Source: Lewinellaceae bacterium (GTDB lineage Bacteria > Bacteroidota > Bacteroidia > Chitinophagales > Saprospiraceae). From it: DNA of 64,000 nucleotides. The notes under the pieces were generated by a model. That model ran no database searches, was not told the DNA's origin, and was given only the letters and a program-made list of their open reading frames with translations. The stretch lies in assembly GCA_020636375.1 (NCBI GenBank), contig JACJXZ010000018.1:124001-188000 (forward strand), given 5' to 3'. A program made the position numbers and the translations under genes. Every line of letters begins with the position of its first letter. The stretch's first letter is position 1. Shown in pieces: positions 35,901-44,405 of the stretch.

Positions 35901-37026
35901 ACTGCGGATAAAGAGAACCGCCGGGACCTTCCGCGATCATGCGCTGGGAGGTGAGCGGCAGGTAACTGCGAAACCCCAGGCTTTGGAAGCTGACCTTCAG
36001 CACGCCGAAGCCGTTGGTGGCCAGCCACATATTGCCCGATTGGTCGAAGGCGATGGTGGTGGGGAAGTAAGCAGGGTTTTGGGTAAAGGGTTGATCGTTG
36101 ATCCATATCAGCTCCGGAGATTCGCCGTTTGCGAATTTTTCCGGGTCCCATTTTTGAAATATATTATCGTTATGTTTCCTGGCCCACAGAAAGCCGCTGT
36201 GATCGAACCGGTAGCGGCCGTAGGGAAGACAAGGTATCGGCCGGGGCGGCCCTTCATCAATCCCCCACCGCCACATCCCATACTCTGCCTGGCGGTACAA
36301 CCCCTCTAGTGCAGGCGAGAGGGCAACGAGCCAGATCCTGCCCCGGCCGTCTTCCCCGATGATGTCAACCGATGTGCCGGCCAGGGCTTCCTGCTGCAGG
36401 GACGCATCGGCCGGATCAATCCTGAAAACCCCCTTTGAGGAGCCGGCCAGCAGCGTTCCATTTCCGGTAAAAAAAACCGTGCTGAACAAGACGCCGGGCA
36501 GTTCAATCGGCCTTATCGGCGAATCCGGGAAAGCGTTGCCGGTACTGGCAGCTTCAGCGAACAGGTACTGTCGGGTACTTCCACCCGCCAGAATTTCCCG
36601 GCGACAGTCACCCAAACTGTCCCATCGGGTGTCTCGGTAAAGGAAACGGAATCGCCATTGTAGCCCTGGATACCGGGGATGACGTGGGAAAAGCACCGGT
36701 TTGGGGAGGAATACGTCGAGCCCTCCCGGGCAGGTAAGCCAGAGCCGCCCCCGGCTGTCTTCGAAGATCTTCCATACTTCATTGGAAACAATGGAAAAGG
36801 GATCGAAAGGGTCGTGGGAGAAAATCTCAAAGCGGTAGCCATCATACCGGTTTAGGCCATCCTTGGTGGCAATCCACAGGAAACCGTCCCGGCTCTGCAG
36901 GATATCGAAGACCATGCCCTGCGACAATCCTTCGTTGACAGAGAGCAGCGTGGCCTTGGCAGGCGGCTGGCCGAGGAGGCAACCGGCATACAATGTACAT
37001 ATCATTACCAGAACAGAAGATTTCAT
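32950..37026 (-). CDS. HTCS3: intact hybrid two-component sensor/AraC-type regulator
   Basis: The only intact HTCS of the window, 1,358 codons from the ATG at 37026. This start is chosen over one 15 bp upstream because it is preceded by GAAGGGGGAACA, which could pair with 16S rRNA, and begins the signal peptide MKSSVLVMIC. Then come Reg_prop blades (D-G-F-L-W-I-A-T-K-D-G-L-N-R), a Y_Y_Y domain, a Trp-rich membrane helix (~780-805), the H-box with His849, the HATPase, a receiver with phospho-acceptor Asp1161 and an AraC HTH at the C-terminus. It should sense a periplasmic ligand and bind DNA directly from the membrane. A palindromic element adds a peptide inside the ATPase domain (33912-33974). 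Gene D, directly downstream, is its probable target. Confidence 0.93.
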   Translation of the reverse strand: MKSSVLVMICTLYAGCLLGQPPAKATLLSVNEGLSQGMVFDILQSRDGFLWIATKDGLNRYDGYRFEIFSHDPFDPFSIVSNEVWKIFEDSRGRLWLTCPGGLDVFLPKPVLFPRHPRYPGLQWRFRFLYRDTRWDSLGDCRREILAGGSTRQYLFAEAASTGNAFPDSPIRPIELPGVLFSTVFFTGNGTLLAGSSKGVFRIDPADASLQQEALAGTSVDIIGEDGRGRIWLVALSPALEGLYRQAEYGMWRWGIDEGPPRPIPCLPYGRYRFDHSGFLWARKHNDNIFQKWDPEKFANGESPELIWINDQPFTQNPAYFPTTIAFDQSGNMWLATNGFGVLKVSFQSLGFRSYLPLTSQRMIAEGPGGSLYPQSDYGKRYPSSRFREGLPTPWTIPISKTERKTVLAFGRQGNAWANKDADSLFLLGSPSGRYPWKAMGLISCKNGKLLSVSEKGLLQFDPATKQSRLIPFDQAPEPLPNFTYSHFLYEDATGAIWIFAFEGLIEAAPAGDGYRFRYFKNNPAGRTSLSHNTVLSVAADPLKPGRYLWAGTKGGGLNRLDRQTGTFQHYKTEQGLPDNVIYGILPDDQGHLWLSTNRGLCRFHVREETTRNFTVADGLQDNEFNQSSYLKTTSGHLIFGSVNGLTVFHPDSLQFNERKPNTAITHIRVNNHLAAFRRPEGSAPDFPVLEQKDKQTLGLELAHHQNLISLEFAALDFSNPAQNQYRYQLLRRNIFGQSEREARVELGYRNSVQFANLQPGRYTFKVLGSNNDPDGHRGWSERPAVLEFTIRPPWWAAWWAYLLYALAVSGIVLLGYRYQLRQRLQAQEALRLVELDDFKNRFFTNITHEFRTPLTVILGEADRLQRGGAAPEQSATLIKRSGENLLRQVNQLLDLAKLESNSLKLNYVQGDVLAYLRYIAESLRGLANSRGVRLRVESPAPEIVMDYDPERLLQIVYNLLSNALKFTPAGGEVKLRAEVAPGQLPEPGSSHLALMVSDSGVGIPPEELPFIFERFYSSPLGRGWEGASRPPSGFPGRAMPGAGIGLALTKELIAAMGGGIGVESEVGKGTVFTVRLPVSNRAEISEVAVAIPETAPGYPAEPPVATPPDAATVLIIEDHPDVVEYLASCLGEKFVLHLAYNGREGIEKALETVPDLIVSDVMMPEKDGFEVCDALKTDERTSHIPIVLLTARAGVESRIAGLRRGADAYLAKPFHEEELLATLDNLLEGRKKLREKYRAAAFQTPVAASSEAPDPEEEFLQKVKAVVLNHLSESSFSVDGLCQALAMSQPQLHRKLTALTGKNATLFIRSIRLARARELLLAGGMNVSEAAYAVGFSDPKYFSRVFIQEFGIPPSKL
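33912..33974. repeat. Palindromic element inside the HTCS3 coding region
   Basis: A nested palindrome: outer arms CCCTCCCTGGGAA (33912-33924) and TTCCCAGGGGGGAGG (33960-33974), inner arms around 33931-33950 (AGGGGG...CCCCCT). It is translated in frame as about 20 residues (SPLGRGWEGA-type) between the E-R-F box and the G-I-G-L-A-L lid of the HATPase. HTCS2 has only a short linker there. It resembles palindromic elements known to insert in frame into coding genes, such as Rickettsia RPEs. Confidence 0.65.
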
Positions 37027-37182
37027 TGTTCCCCCTTCCATACGAAGCCCAAATTAAACATTCAGGCCCGAATATCAAGAAAGAACGTAAAAGGAATATG
37101 TTAACCTGCTATTAAATGACCGGGGCGGGCGGCCCAACTGGCTTGGCAGAACAAATCCGGCGGCAATTAATATTTCTGTATC

Positions 37183-37221
37183 AATAATCGCTGAAATAAT
37201 TTTCAATTTTCCGCGATTATT
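37183..37221. repeat. AT-rich inverted repeat upstream of the ATPase fragment
   Basis: AATAATCGC (37183-37191) pairs perfectly with GCGATTATT (37213-37221). The whole 37079-37250 stretch is much more AT-rich than its surroundings, as often seen at promoters or edges of acquired DNA. It lies between the divergent HTCS3 and the fragment at 37262. Confidence 0.4.
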
Positions 37222-37261
37222 AATATTTTCATGTATATAACCGCTAAAAAAACGCTGTGTC

Positions 37262-37783
37262 ATGCTCCGGGAACCCATTTTGATCGGCAGAAAGCAAGAA
37301 GCTGAGGTATTGAAGCGCGTACAGGACAGTTACAAATCGGAATTTTTGATCCTGTGCGGAAGAAGGCGGGTGGGAAAGACGTTCCTCGTCAATCAGTTTT
37401 TTGACGGCCGGTTCACCTTTCGCATGACCGCCCTGGCCAATGCCACGACGAAGCAGCAGCTCCTGAATTTTCATACGGCCATGCTGGGTATTGACCCTGG
37501 CCTTGCCGGTTCTTCACCGCCTTCAAGCTGGTTTGAAGCATTTCAGTTGGTTATCAAGTTAGCCTCAAAAGATAGAAGCCCTTGCGCAACGGTCCCGGGG
37601 CATGGTGAGAAAGGAATTGATCTCGAGATCGACCCTATCGGGGCGCTTTTTCTCAAACACCTGCAACGGGGCGTAGCGCAGGGAGAAATCAGCCCGGACA
37701 AGGGCCTGAAATCCATTGCCTCCATGTTGTTCGCCCTCAACGAGCACCCTCCCCTCGGCAGAAGGCGAGAGGAGGGTGGTTAA
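37262..37783 (+). pseudogene. Truncated AAA ATPase (ATPase_2/DUF234-like) fused to a TetR-like tail
   Basis: Residues ~1-95 match the start of the archaeal-type AAA ATPase family (ATPase_2): I-L-I-G-R-K-x-E motif, then Walker A in C-G-R-R-R-V-G-K-T-F-L-V. Full-length members have about 450-480 residues with Walker B and a DUF234 or restriction-like C-terminus, all missing here. From about residue 115 the sequence (L-F-L-K-H-L-Q-R-G-V-A-Q-G-E-I) looks like the C-terminal ligand-binding helices of a TetR-family repressor. The last residues are read from a palindrome. I interpret it as a deletion chimera of two genes, probably inactive. The TetR assignment is tentative. Confidence 0.55.
37745..37778. 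repeat. GC-rich hairpin at the 3' end of the ATPase fragment
   Basis: CACCCTCCCCTCG (37745-37757) pairs with 37766-37778 with one mismatch and an 8-base loop. Its coding reading (P-L-G-R-R-R-E-E) resembles that of the palindrome inside HTCS3, so the two may belong to one repeat family. It may act as a terminator between convergent genes, but no T-run follows. Confidence 0.5.
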
Positions 37784-37816
37784 TTGTAGCTTCTGATTAG
37801 AAAATGGGCTGCGACC

Positions 37817-40800
37817 CTACCTGGCGAGGCTCAACTTGCTCGTGAGCACTTTTTCCCCCAGGTGTAAGCGGATGATGTAAATGCCGGAGGCCAGCGGTTG
37901 GCCAGTGCCGGTAGTGCCATCCCAGAGTTGTTCATAGCTGCCGGCATCCAGCTGGCCGGCATCGTGTGCCCACACCCGTTGTCCGCTGAGGTTGAATATT
38001 TCCAGCAAGGCCGGCCCGGCCTTGGGCAGGTAAAAACGGATAGAGGCCTGCTCGCTGAACGGGTTGGGGCTGGCTTCCAGTTGCGGGGTGGCCTCCGCCA
38101 GGCTCACCACCTGTCCCGGATTGGCAGGCGGGATGGGACTGGCCGGGCAACATACCACCACGCCGGCGTTCAGCGCAGCGATCAGCGCCTGCACCTGGGA
38201 GACGATGTGGTCGGCGGCATCAACCGGGATGCCGCTGCCGCTTTGGTATTGCACATAACTGATGACGTTTTCCAGGGAAGCAATAACTGTGCTTGTGCTG
38301 AACCCGGAACAGAATTTGTTGACGGCCAGATCCAGCCTTCCGGTGATGGCTCTTTTGATTGAGAAGCCGATGCTCAATCCATTTACATAGGCATTTAAGT
38401 TGTTCACAATGGTGTTGATGCACATATTTTGGTCGCAGGCATCGCCCACTCCATCCTGGTCGAGGTCTTCCTGGCCGGGGTTGTACACAAAGGGGCAGTT
38501 ATCCACATCCCCGCAGAGGCCGTCGCCGTCGATGTCGTCATCGGGATCGTTGGGGCAGGGATCAGGGCAGGAGGCGTATACATCGTCACGCACCTCCACC
38601 GTTGCCGGGCAGGACGCGGTATTGCCATTGACGTCAGTCACGGTGAGGGTGACGGTGTTGGCGCCCACGTTGGAACAATTGAAACTGGTTTGGCTGAGTT
38701 GCAGGCCGGCGATGCCGCAGGCGTCGCTGGAACCGTTGTCAATGTCGGCGGTTGTTATCGAGCCGTTGCCGCCGGCATCGAGCTGCACGGTGGCGTCCTG
38801 GCAGGAAGCTGTCGGGACGATTTTATCCTGGACGATCACCATTGCAGTACAGGAAGAAGCATTGCCTGCGGCGTCAGTAGCAGTAAGGAGGATGGTGTGC
38901 ATACCTATGTCGCTGCATCCGAAACTCGTCCGGCTCAGGTTCAGGCCGAGCAGGCTACAATTATCACTGCTGCCATTGCTCACCTGTACGGCGGTGATGC
39001 TGGCCGAGCCGCCGGCGCCGAGCTGGACGATGACATCCTGGCACAGGGCGGTGGGCACTATATTATCTTCAACCGTTACGGTCGCCGTGCAAGTCGAAGA
39101 CGTACCGTTCGCATCTGTCGCGGTGAGGGTGACGCTGTTGGCCCCGGCCTCGGCACAGGTAAAGCTCAGCGAGGTTTCCCCGCCCACGGTAAATCCGAGT
39201 GGGCCGCAGCCCGTGCTGCCATTATCCAGCAAGCTGACAGCTAAGGTAGCGCTGCCGGTGGCGTCCAGCTGTACCGTTTGATCCTGGCACAAAGGAGACA
39301 CGGATGCCGGCGCGGTTTGCAACTCAAAGGCGCCAAGGTCGTATGCGGCGTTGGCGGGGCGGGGGTTGCCTTCGAGGTCACTGGTGGGCGCGCCGTCGCT
39401 GGTTCCGGCGTCGATGGCGGGTGAGCAGGGCTCAAGGTGCAGGTTGCCAGCCGCCTGATCGGTGAAAAGCGGATCCTGGTTGAAGATCATCCCGCTGCCG
39501 CAGGCTGCGCCCGCCGGGCAGGCGGCTTCCTCCAGCAGGGTGTAGCTGAGTTGCGAGCTGGCCAGGTTGTTGAACAGGCTATTGCCGTTGGGGCTCGTAT
39601 TGCCCCACAGGATGCAGTTGACGAATGTGGGATTGCTAGCGCCGTTTTGTCCGTAATTGTTGGCCGCACCGCCATTCATAGCGGAGTTGCCGGAAAAGGA
39701 ACAGTTGGTGAAAACGGGGTTGCCAATCCCGCCAAAACCATCATTGTACAGCGCTCCGCCGTTGTCGGCAGAATTCCCGAAGAAAGTGCAGTTGGTGTAG
39801 GTGGCGTTGCAGGTGCCGAATGCTCCGCTGTTGTATACGGCGCCGCCTGCGCCGGCCGTATTACCGGAAAAGGAACAGCTGACAAAACCGGGATTGCTCG
39901 TCCCTCCGAGGGAGCCGTCATTAAAGACCGCCCCGCCGGAATTGGCATGGTTACCAACGAAGGCGCAGTTAGCGATAGTGGGGTTCGAGCGGTTGCCATT
40001 GTTGATGCCGTTGTTGTAGATGCCGCCGCCGAACCCCGCTGTAGAGGCCCCATCTGCATTGCCACCGCTTACGATGAAGCCGTCGAGGGTGGCCGTGGAA
40101 GGCAGGCGGAACAGGTGCAGCACGTGGTAGCTGTTGTCCGAGTTGTCATCCGCCACACCAATGTCTCCGCTGAGGATGGTTGGATTAGCCCCCCAGCCTC
40201 TCTCGCTGAGCGTAGTCTCTCCGCCGGCAAAGCCTCCGTAGATCCGGATATTTTTACCGATGTAAAAAGTTTTGGCGCGGGGATTGGCAGGGTTGGGGTT
40301 GCCGGCGGCATCGGCGGTGGGGTAATAAATGCCGGCCGCTACCCAGATCTCGTCGCCGTCATCAGCGGCATCAAGCCCTTCCTGCAGGGTTTTGAAAGCA
40401 CATGCCCAACCTACTCCGGGGCCCGACGCGGCCACGCCCGCGTCTACATACCAGCGGGTTATGTCGGAGAACGAACTCTGGTATTCATAGGCCCCGATGT
40501 CGGCGATATTGCCGCCGCTAATGGCGTCTACCCGGGCCAGCCCGTCTTTGTCTGTTGCAGGCGCCGAATCGTCGCCGGCATCGATGGCCGGCGAGCAGGG
40601 CTCGAGGCGCAGGTCGCCGTCCGCAACAAGGTAGATGGGCTGGCTGATGAAGCGCGGATCCACGTTGCCGTCGCCGCTGGGGCAGTTGGAGCAGGGGCTG
40701 TAACCGCCCTGCACGATCGAATAGGTGATGGTGAGGAGGCTGTTGTTGTCTGTATAGATCTCACTGCTGTTGCCCCAGAAGATGCAGTTGATCGCAGATG

Positions 40801-41587
40801 GAGAGGAGTTACTGCTGTACATTCCCACTCCATTTCTTCCCTGATTGCCGCTGAAGGTACAGTTGGCCACCATCGGATTGGAACTATAATTGACCATCCC
40901 ACCGCCATCGACCGCCCCATTACCGGTGAAGGTACAGTTGCTTACCGTCGGATTAGCGTCAAAATTCCCCATCCCGCCGCCAACCAATGCCCTATTGCCG
41001 CTAAAGGCACAGTTGGCCACCGTCGGGCTGGAGATATTATTGAACATCCCGCCCCCAATGTCGCTAAACATAAATAACCCGTTGGCATTCCCACCGGTTA
41101 TCGTGAAGCCGTCGAGCACGGCGGTGCTGTTCAAACCTTCGCTGTAAATAACGTGGTAACTGTTGTCCGCATCCACATTCTCCTGGCCGATATCGCCGCT
41201 CAGGATGGTTGCATTGGATGCCAGGCTCCTTTCCGGGAGCAGGGATTCCGTTCCGTTAAAACCGCCGTATATGGCCAGTCCGTTTTTCAATATGAAGCTG
41301 GCGAACCGGTCATTGTCAGTCTGTCCCGGCCCTTCGTCAGGGTAATAAGTGCCGGCCGCTACCCAAACTTCATCTCCGGAAGCCGCTACCGAAAGGGCTT
41401 TTTGCAAAGTCTGGAAAGCCGCGCCCCAGGAGTTGCCGGTATTGGCGTCGTTGCCTCCGGGTTTGACATACCAGGTGGCGGCACTTGCCTCAGAAACCAG
41501 CAGTAAAAGCCCTGCAAATAAAGCAAAGGCCTTCAAAAAGTAATCAACTTGTGGGTTTTGTATCCACTTGAGCTTATTTCTCAACAT
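37817..41587 (-). CDS. Surface protein E: two beta-helices, HYR-like x3-4, TSP3, FIMAH-like module, T9SS domain (intact)
   Basis: The 1,256 codons begin with a signal peptide (MLRNKLKWIQ...SEASA). Two right-handed beta-helix/'choice-of-anchor Q' units follow (W-Y-V-K-P-G-G-N-D-A-N-T-G; W-Y-V-D-A-G), each with N-C-x-F-x-G-N-x-A coils and a D-I/L-G-A-Y/F-E closing motif. HYR-like modules come next, then TSP3 loops (D-I-D-G-D-G-L-C-G-D, D-Q-D-G-V-G-D-A-C-D), the FIMAH-like module (about 38150-38420) and a T9SS type A domain starting ASPNPFSEQ. It is the only intact member of the four giant proteins and so the template for the rest. It lies downstream of HTCS4 on the same strand, with a 21-bp direct repeat 190-230 bp upstream. 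It is predicted to be exported and exposed on the surface. Confidence 0.9.
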   Translation of the reverse strand: MLRNKLKWIQNPQVDYFLKAFALFAGLLLLVSEASAATWYVKPGGNDANTGNSWGAAFQTLQKALSVAASGDEVWVAAGTYYPDEGPGQTDNDRFASFILKNGLAIYGGFNGTESLLPERSLASNATILSGDIGQENVDADNSYHVIYSEGLNSTAVLDGFTITGGNANGLFMFSDIGGGMFNNISSPTVANCAFSGNRALVGGGMGNFDANPTVSNCTFTGNGAVDGGGMVNYSSNPMVANCTFSGNQGRNGVGMYSSNSSPSAINCIFWGNSSEIYTDNNSLLTITYSIVQGGYSPCSNCPSGDGNVDPRFISQPIYLVADGDLRLEPCSPAIDAGDDSAPATDKDGLARVDAISGGNIADIGAYEYQSSFSDITRWYVDAGVAASGPGVGWACAFKTLQEGLDAADDGDEIWVAAGIYYPTADAAGNPNPANPRAKTFYIGKNIRIYGGFAGGETTLSERGWGANPTILSGDIGVADDNSDNSYHVLHLFRLPSTATLDGFIVSGGNADGASTAGFGGGIYNNGINNGNRSNPTIANCAFVGNHANSGGAVFNDGSLGGTSNPGFVSCSFSGNTAGAGGAVYNSGAFGTCNATYTNCTFFGNSADNGGALYNDGFGGIGNPVFTNCSFSGNSAMNGGAANNYGQNGASNPTFVNCILWGNTSPNGNSLFNNLASSQLSYTLLEEAACPAGAACGSGMIFNQDPLFTDQAAGNLHLEPCSPAIDAGTSDGAPTSDLEGNPRPANAAYDLGAFELQTAPASVSPLCQDQTVQLDATGSATLAVSLLDNGSTGCGPLGFTVGGETSLSFTCAEAGANSVTLTATDANGTSSTCTATVTVEDNIVPTALCQDVIVQLGAGGSASITAVQVSNGSSDNCSLLGLNLSRTSFGCSDIGMHTILLTATDAAGNASSCTAMVIVQDKIVPTASCQDATVQLDAGGNGSITTADIDNGSSDACGIAGLQLSQTSFNCSNVGANTVTLTVTDVNGNTASCPATVEVRDDVYASCPDPCPNDPDDDIDGDGLCGDVDNCPFVYNPGQEDLDQDGVGDACDQNMCINTIVNNLNAYVNGLSIGFSIKRAITGRLDLAVNKFCSGFSTSTVIASLENVISYVQYQSGSGIPVDAADHIVSQVQALIAALNAGVVVCCPASPIPPANPGQVVSLAEATPQLEASPNPFSEQASIRFYLPKAGPALLEIFNLSGQRVWAHDAGQLDAGSYEQLWDGTTGTGQPLASGIYIIRLHLGEKVLTSKLSLAR

Positions 41588-41777
41588 GACAAGATAGTTT
41601 TACCCCCGCAATGGAAGCAGGGGTCAGGTGAAATAGTTTTATAAGGGCCATGGGTTGCTCTTTGAGTTCGGCGATGCGCCCCTTCAGTTCTTAGTTGCGT
41701 CTGGCCAGTTCCTGTGAGATCCATGATCCGCTACTTTGTGTGTGTACCACAAAGATGAAGGGCTGGCAGTAAAGGCA

Positions 41778-41819
41778 CTTTACTTATTGTTCGGAAGGCT
41801 TTACCTATTGTTCAGAAGA
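41778..41819. promoter_or_regulatory. Direct-repeat operator candidate (HTCS4 / gene E)
   Basis: Two adjacent 21-bp units (41778-41798 and 41799-41819) match at 18 of 21 positions; the core is CTTTAC-Y-TATTGTTC-R-GAAG. They lie just after the HTCS4 stop (41834) and upstream of gene E (start 41587). The rest of the gap holds a 7-bp inverted repeat (CTTTGTG near 41734) and a stop-interrupted Leu/Glu-rich coiled-coil reading at 41600-41710 that may be a gene remnant. Confidence 0.65.
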
Positions 41820-41833
41820 GGATCAAAGCAGCC

Positions 41834-42886
41834 CTATTTTCTCGTCTGCCGGGGCGATTCTCCATATGTTTCGGCATAGATGCGGGAAAAATAGGCGGGG
41901 TTACCGATGCCCACTTCATAACCGACTTCGGAGATATTCAGATCGGTCGTGAGGAGGAGTTCCCGGGCCTTGTTCAGGCGGATCAAACGGATGAATTCGG
42001 TGGTCGACTGCCCGGTCAGCGCCTTGATCTTATTGTGCAACTGGGTGCGGCTGATGCCCAGCGCCCGTTGCAGGTGGACGATGCCAAAATCCTCTTCTGC
42101 AATATGTGCCAATACTTCCTGCCGCAGTTTTTGGATAAAAACATTTTCTATTTCGGGGGCTTCAGAAGCGGAAGCCTGGTCGGCAGCCGCCAGGTTGCGG
42201 TATGTCACCTGCAGTTTCTTCCTCAGGATCAATAACTGTTCCAGGTGAACGAGCAACTCTTCCTGCTCGAAGGGTTTGGGCAGGTAGGCGTCCGCGCCTT
42301 TCCGCAGGCCGGTTATCTTCGAATCAAAATCCGCTTTGGCGGTCAGCAGTACGATGGGGATGTGGCTGGTACGTTCATCGTTCTTAAGGGTTTCGCACAG
42401 GGCGAAGCCATCTTTTACCGGCATCATTACGTCGCTCACGATCAGATCGGGCACTTCGTCGATAGCTAGTTCGATACCTTCCTGACCGTCTTTGGCCAGC
42501 AGCAGATGGTAGAGGGTTCCCAGGCAGGCGGTCAGGTAGAGGCGGACATCGGCGTTGTCTTCCACGATCAGGAGGGTAGGCAGCCCGGCGTTTGCCTGGC
42601 CGGAACCTGCCAGACTCGCTTGTGCGGCGGGCGCTGCCGGCACTTTTGAAATTTCCGGAGAAACGGCCGCCAGAGCAGCGCTTTCTGCTGTCGGAATAAG
42701 TTCGCCTTCCTGGACTTTGGCTTCCCGGGTTATGGGGAAAGCCAGCGAAAAGTTGGTTCCCGCGCCGGGCTTGCTGGACACTTCAATTGTGCCATTGAGG
42801 AGTTGCACCAGTTCTTTTGTCAGCGCCAGGCCTACGCCAGACCCCTGCTGTTTTTGCGTTGCCAAATCCTCCACCTGATAAAACAA
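41834..42886 (-). CDS. HTCS4 segment: end of ATPase, receiver and AraC HTH
   Basis: The 350 codons hold the ATPase lid (G-S-G-V-G-L-A-L), an Ala-rich linker, a receiver (V-E-D-N-A-D-V, phospho-acceptor Asp152 in V-S-D-V-M-M-P, Lys in L-P-K-P-F) and the AraC HTH (residues ~250-350; V-G-I-G-N-P-A-Y-F-S-R-I-Y). It could be translated alone as a response regulator only if an internal start were used, for which there is no evidence. Confidence 0.8.
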   Translation of the reverse strand: MFYQVEDLATQKQQGSGVGLALTKELVQLLNGTIEVSSKPGAGTNFSLAFPITREAKVQEGELIPTAESAALAAVSPEISKVPAAPAAQASLAGSGQANAGLPTLLIVEDNADVRLYLTACLGTLYHLLLAKDGQEGIELAIDEVPDLIVSDVMMPVKDGFALCETLKNDERTSHIPIVLLTAKADFDSKITGLRKGADAYLPKPFEQEELLVHLEQLLILRKKLQVTYRNLAAADQASASEAPEIENVFIQKLRQEVLAHIAEEDFGIVHLQRALGISRTQLHNKIKALTGQSTTEFIRLIRLNKARELLLTTDLNISEVGYEVGIGNPAYFSRIYAETYGESPRQTRK

Positions 42887-42887
42887 T

Positions 42888-44405
42888 TCAAAGATATGGG
42901 GTTAAGGCCTCAGCGGAAATTCCCTGGCCGCTGTCTTTTACCTGAATGAGCAGCTGTTCCCGGCCGGCCTCACTGTGCTGCCGGTCTATTTGCAGGTCAA
43001 TATCGCCCGGACCCGGGGTATATTTGATGGCGTTGGACAGCAGGTTCGACAGGATGTGCATCATTTTCTCCGGGTCATAATCCATATCTACAGTGTCAGG
43101 GTTGGCCAGCACATGTATGCGCAGGCCTTTGGATTGAGCCAGTTGGACAAACGATTCGGCGATGTAACGGAGGTAGGGAATGATGTTTCCGCGCACGAGG
43201 TTGATAGTCAGCGCGCCGGATTCAAGTTTGCGCAGATCGAGGATCTGATTGATCAGGGAGAGCAGCTGCTGGCTGTTGCGTTGGATCAGTTCCATGCCCT
43301 TTTCCAGCCATTGTCCGGGTTGTTGCCGGATTTGGGTGGCCATACCGGAAATGACTGTGAGCGGAGTACGGAATTCGTGGGATATATTTGTAAAAAAGCG
43401 GGATTTGAATTCGTCAAGTGCCCGCAACTTGGCTGCCTGCTGCTCGATCATCTCCTTGTCGCGCCGAATCTGCTCGGTTCGCGCCGCCACCTCTGCCTCC
43501 AGGCGTTCGCGTTCCGTCTGCAGGCGGCGGATCCAGAAAAAAGCGGCCAGCAAAAAAGGCAAGGCACACAATACGTAGAACCACCAGGTTTTATAGAAAA
43601 ATTCGGCTACGTCCACCTCGATCACCAGTGGCTCCGGCGTACAGATGCCCCGGTGATCGTAGCCCCGGATGCGGATCTGATAGTGCCCCGGCGAAAGGTT
43701 GGGAAGGTCGAGTTGCGATTTTTTGCCGATGTAAATCCATTCCGAAGCATCGGGGGCGTTCGCCGGCGCGATCTTGTACGCGAAACTGTGGTCCGCTATC
43801 CGAACGAGGCTGGACAGTGAAAAACTAAGGTTCAAATAGCGGTGGGCCGCCGGCAAATGAAGGGCGCCCAGTTGATCGAATCCGAAATACAAGGTGCTGT
43901 CAGCTCCTTTCCGGGAGTCGTATCGCGTGATACCGGCCAGGTAAATGCGCAGTTTATCAGAAAGCTGGAGTTGTTTTTTAAGCGCTTCCGGATCAATGAT
44001 ATTGATACCTTTTACACTACCGAACAACAGCAGTCCGCCGGAACCCTGGCAATAGGAAAAGCGGTTAAATTCATTGGTTGAAAGCCCGTCTTCTTCATAC
44101 AACTGCGCCAGTACTTCGCCTTCGGCGGAAATCAGGTTAAGCCCGTTGTAGGTAGCTACCCAGCGCACACCGTCCTTGTCGCGGAGAATGCCAACTACGG
44201 TATTGTTCGACAGCCCGTCTTCCCGGCCGATCACCTGCACCCTGCCTGAGCTTTTGTGTGGCCAGGTCGAAAAAACACAAGCCCTGTTTTTCCGTGAAAA
44301 GGGCAACTGTCCGGCTATCGAGAAAGGTGAATTTGGCAAAATAAGACCCGGCCGGAAAAGCGGTGGGCGTATGGTTAGCATCCAGCCGAACCAGGTTTTC
44401 GCCAT
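42888..44405 (-). CDS. HTCS4 segment: last propeller blades, Y_Y_Y, membrane helix, kinase core
   Basis: The frame is meaningful from about 44250: G-V-R-W-V-A-T-Y-N-G-L-N blade, Y_Y_Y domain (S-F-A-Y-K-I-A-P, P-G-H-Y-Q-I-R-I-R-G-Y), membrane helix (W-W-F-Y-V-L-C-A-L-P-F-L-L), a coiled coil, the H-box F-T-N-I-S-H-E-F-R-T-P and the N-box N-L-L-S-N-A-I-K-Y. It ends prematurely after G-I-S-A-E-A-L. Confidence 0.75.
   Translation of the reverse strand: MAKTWFGWMLTIRPPLFRPGLILPNSPFSIAGQLPFSRKNRACVFSTWPHKSSGRVQVIGREDGLSNNTVVGILRDKDGVRWVATYNGLNLISAEGEVLAQLYEEDGLSTNEFNRFSYCQGSGGLLLFGSVKGINIIDPEALKKQLQLSDKLRIYLAGITRYDSRKGADSTLYFGFDQLGALHLPAAHRYLNLSFSLSSLVRIADHSFAYKIAPANAPDASEWIYIGKKSQLDLPNLSPGHYQIRIRGYDHRGICTPEPLVIEVDVAEFFYKTWWFYVLCALPFLLAAFFWIRRLQTERERLEAEVAARTEQIRRDKEMIEQQAAKLRALDEFKSRFFTNISHEFRTPLTVISGMATQIRQQPGQWLEKGMELIQRNSQQLLSLINQILDLRKLESGALTINLVRGNIIPYLRYIAESFVQLAQSKGLRIHVLANPDTVDMDYDPEKMMHILSNLLSNAIKYTPGPGDIDLQIDRQHSEAGREQLLIQVKDSGQGISAEALTPYL

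Noticed and set aside
41600..41710. Transposase N-terminus with leucine-rich coiled coil
   Set aside because: The reading is only ~35 codons, has an internal stop and no second transposase domain; kept only as a possible remnant in the gap note.
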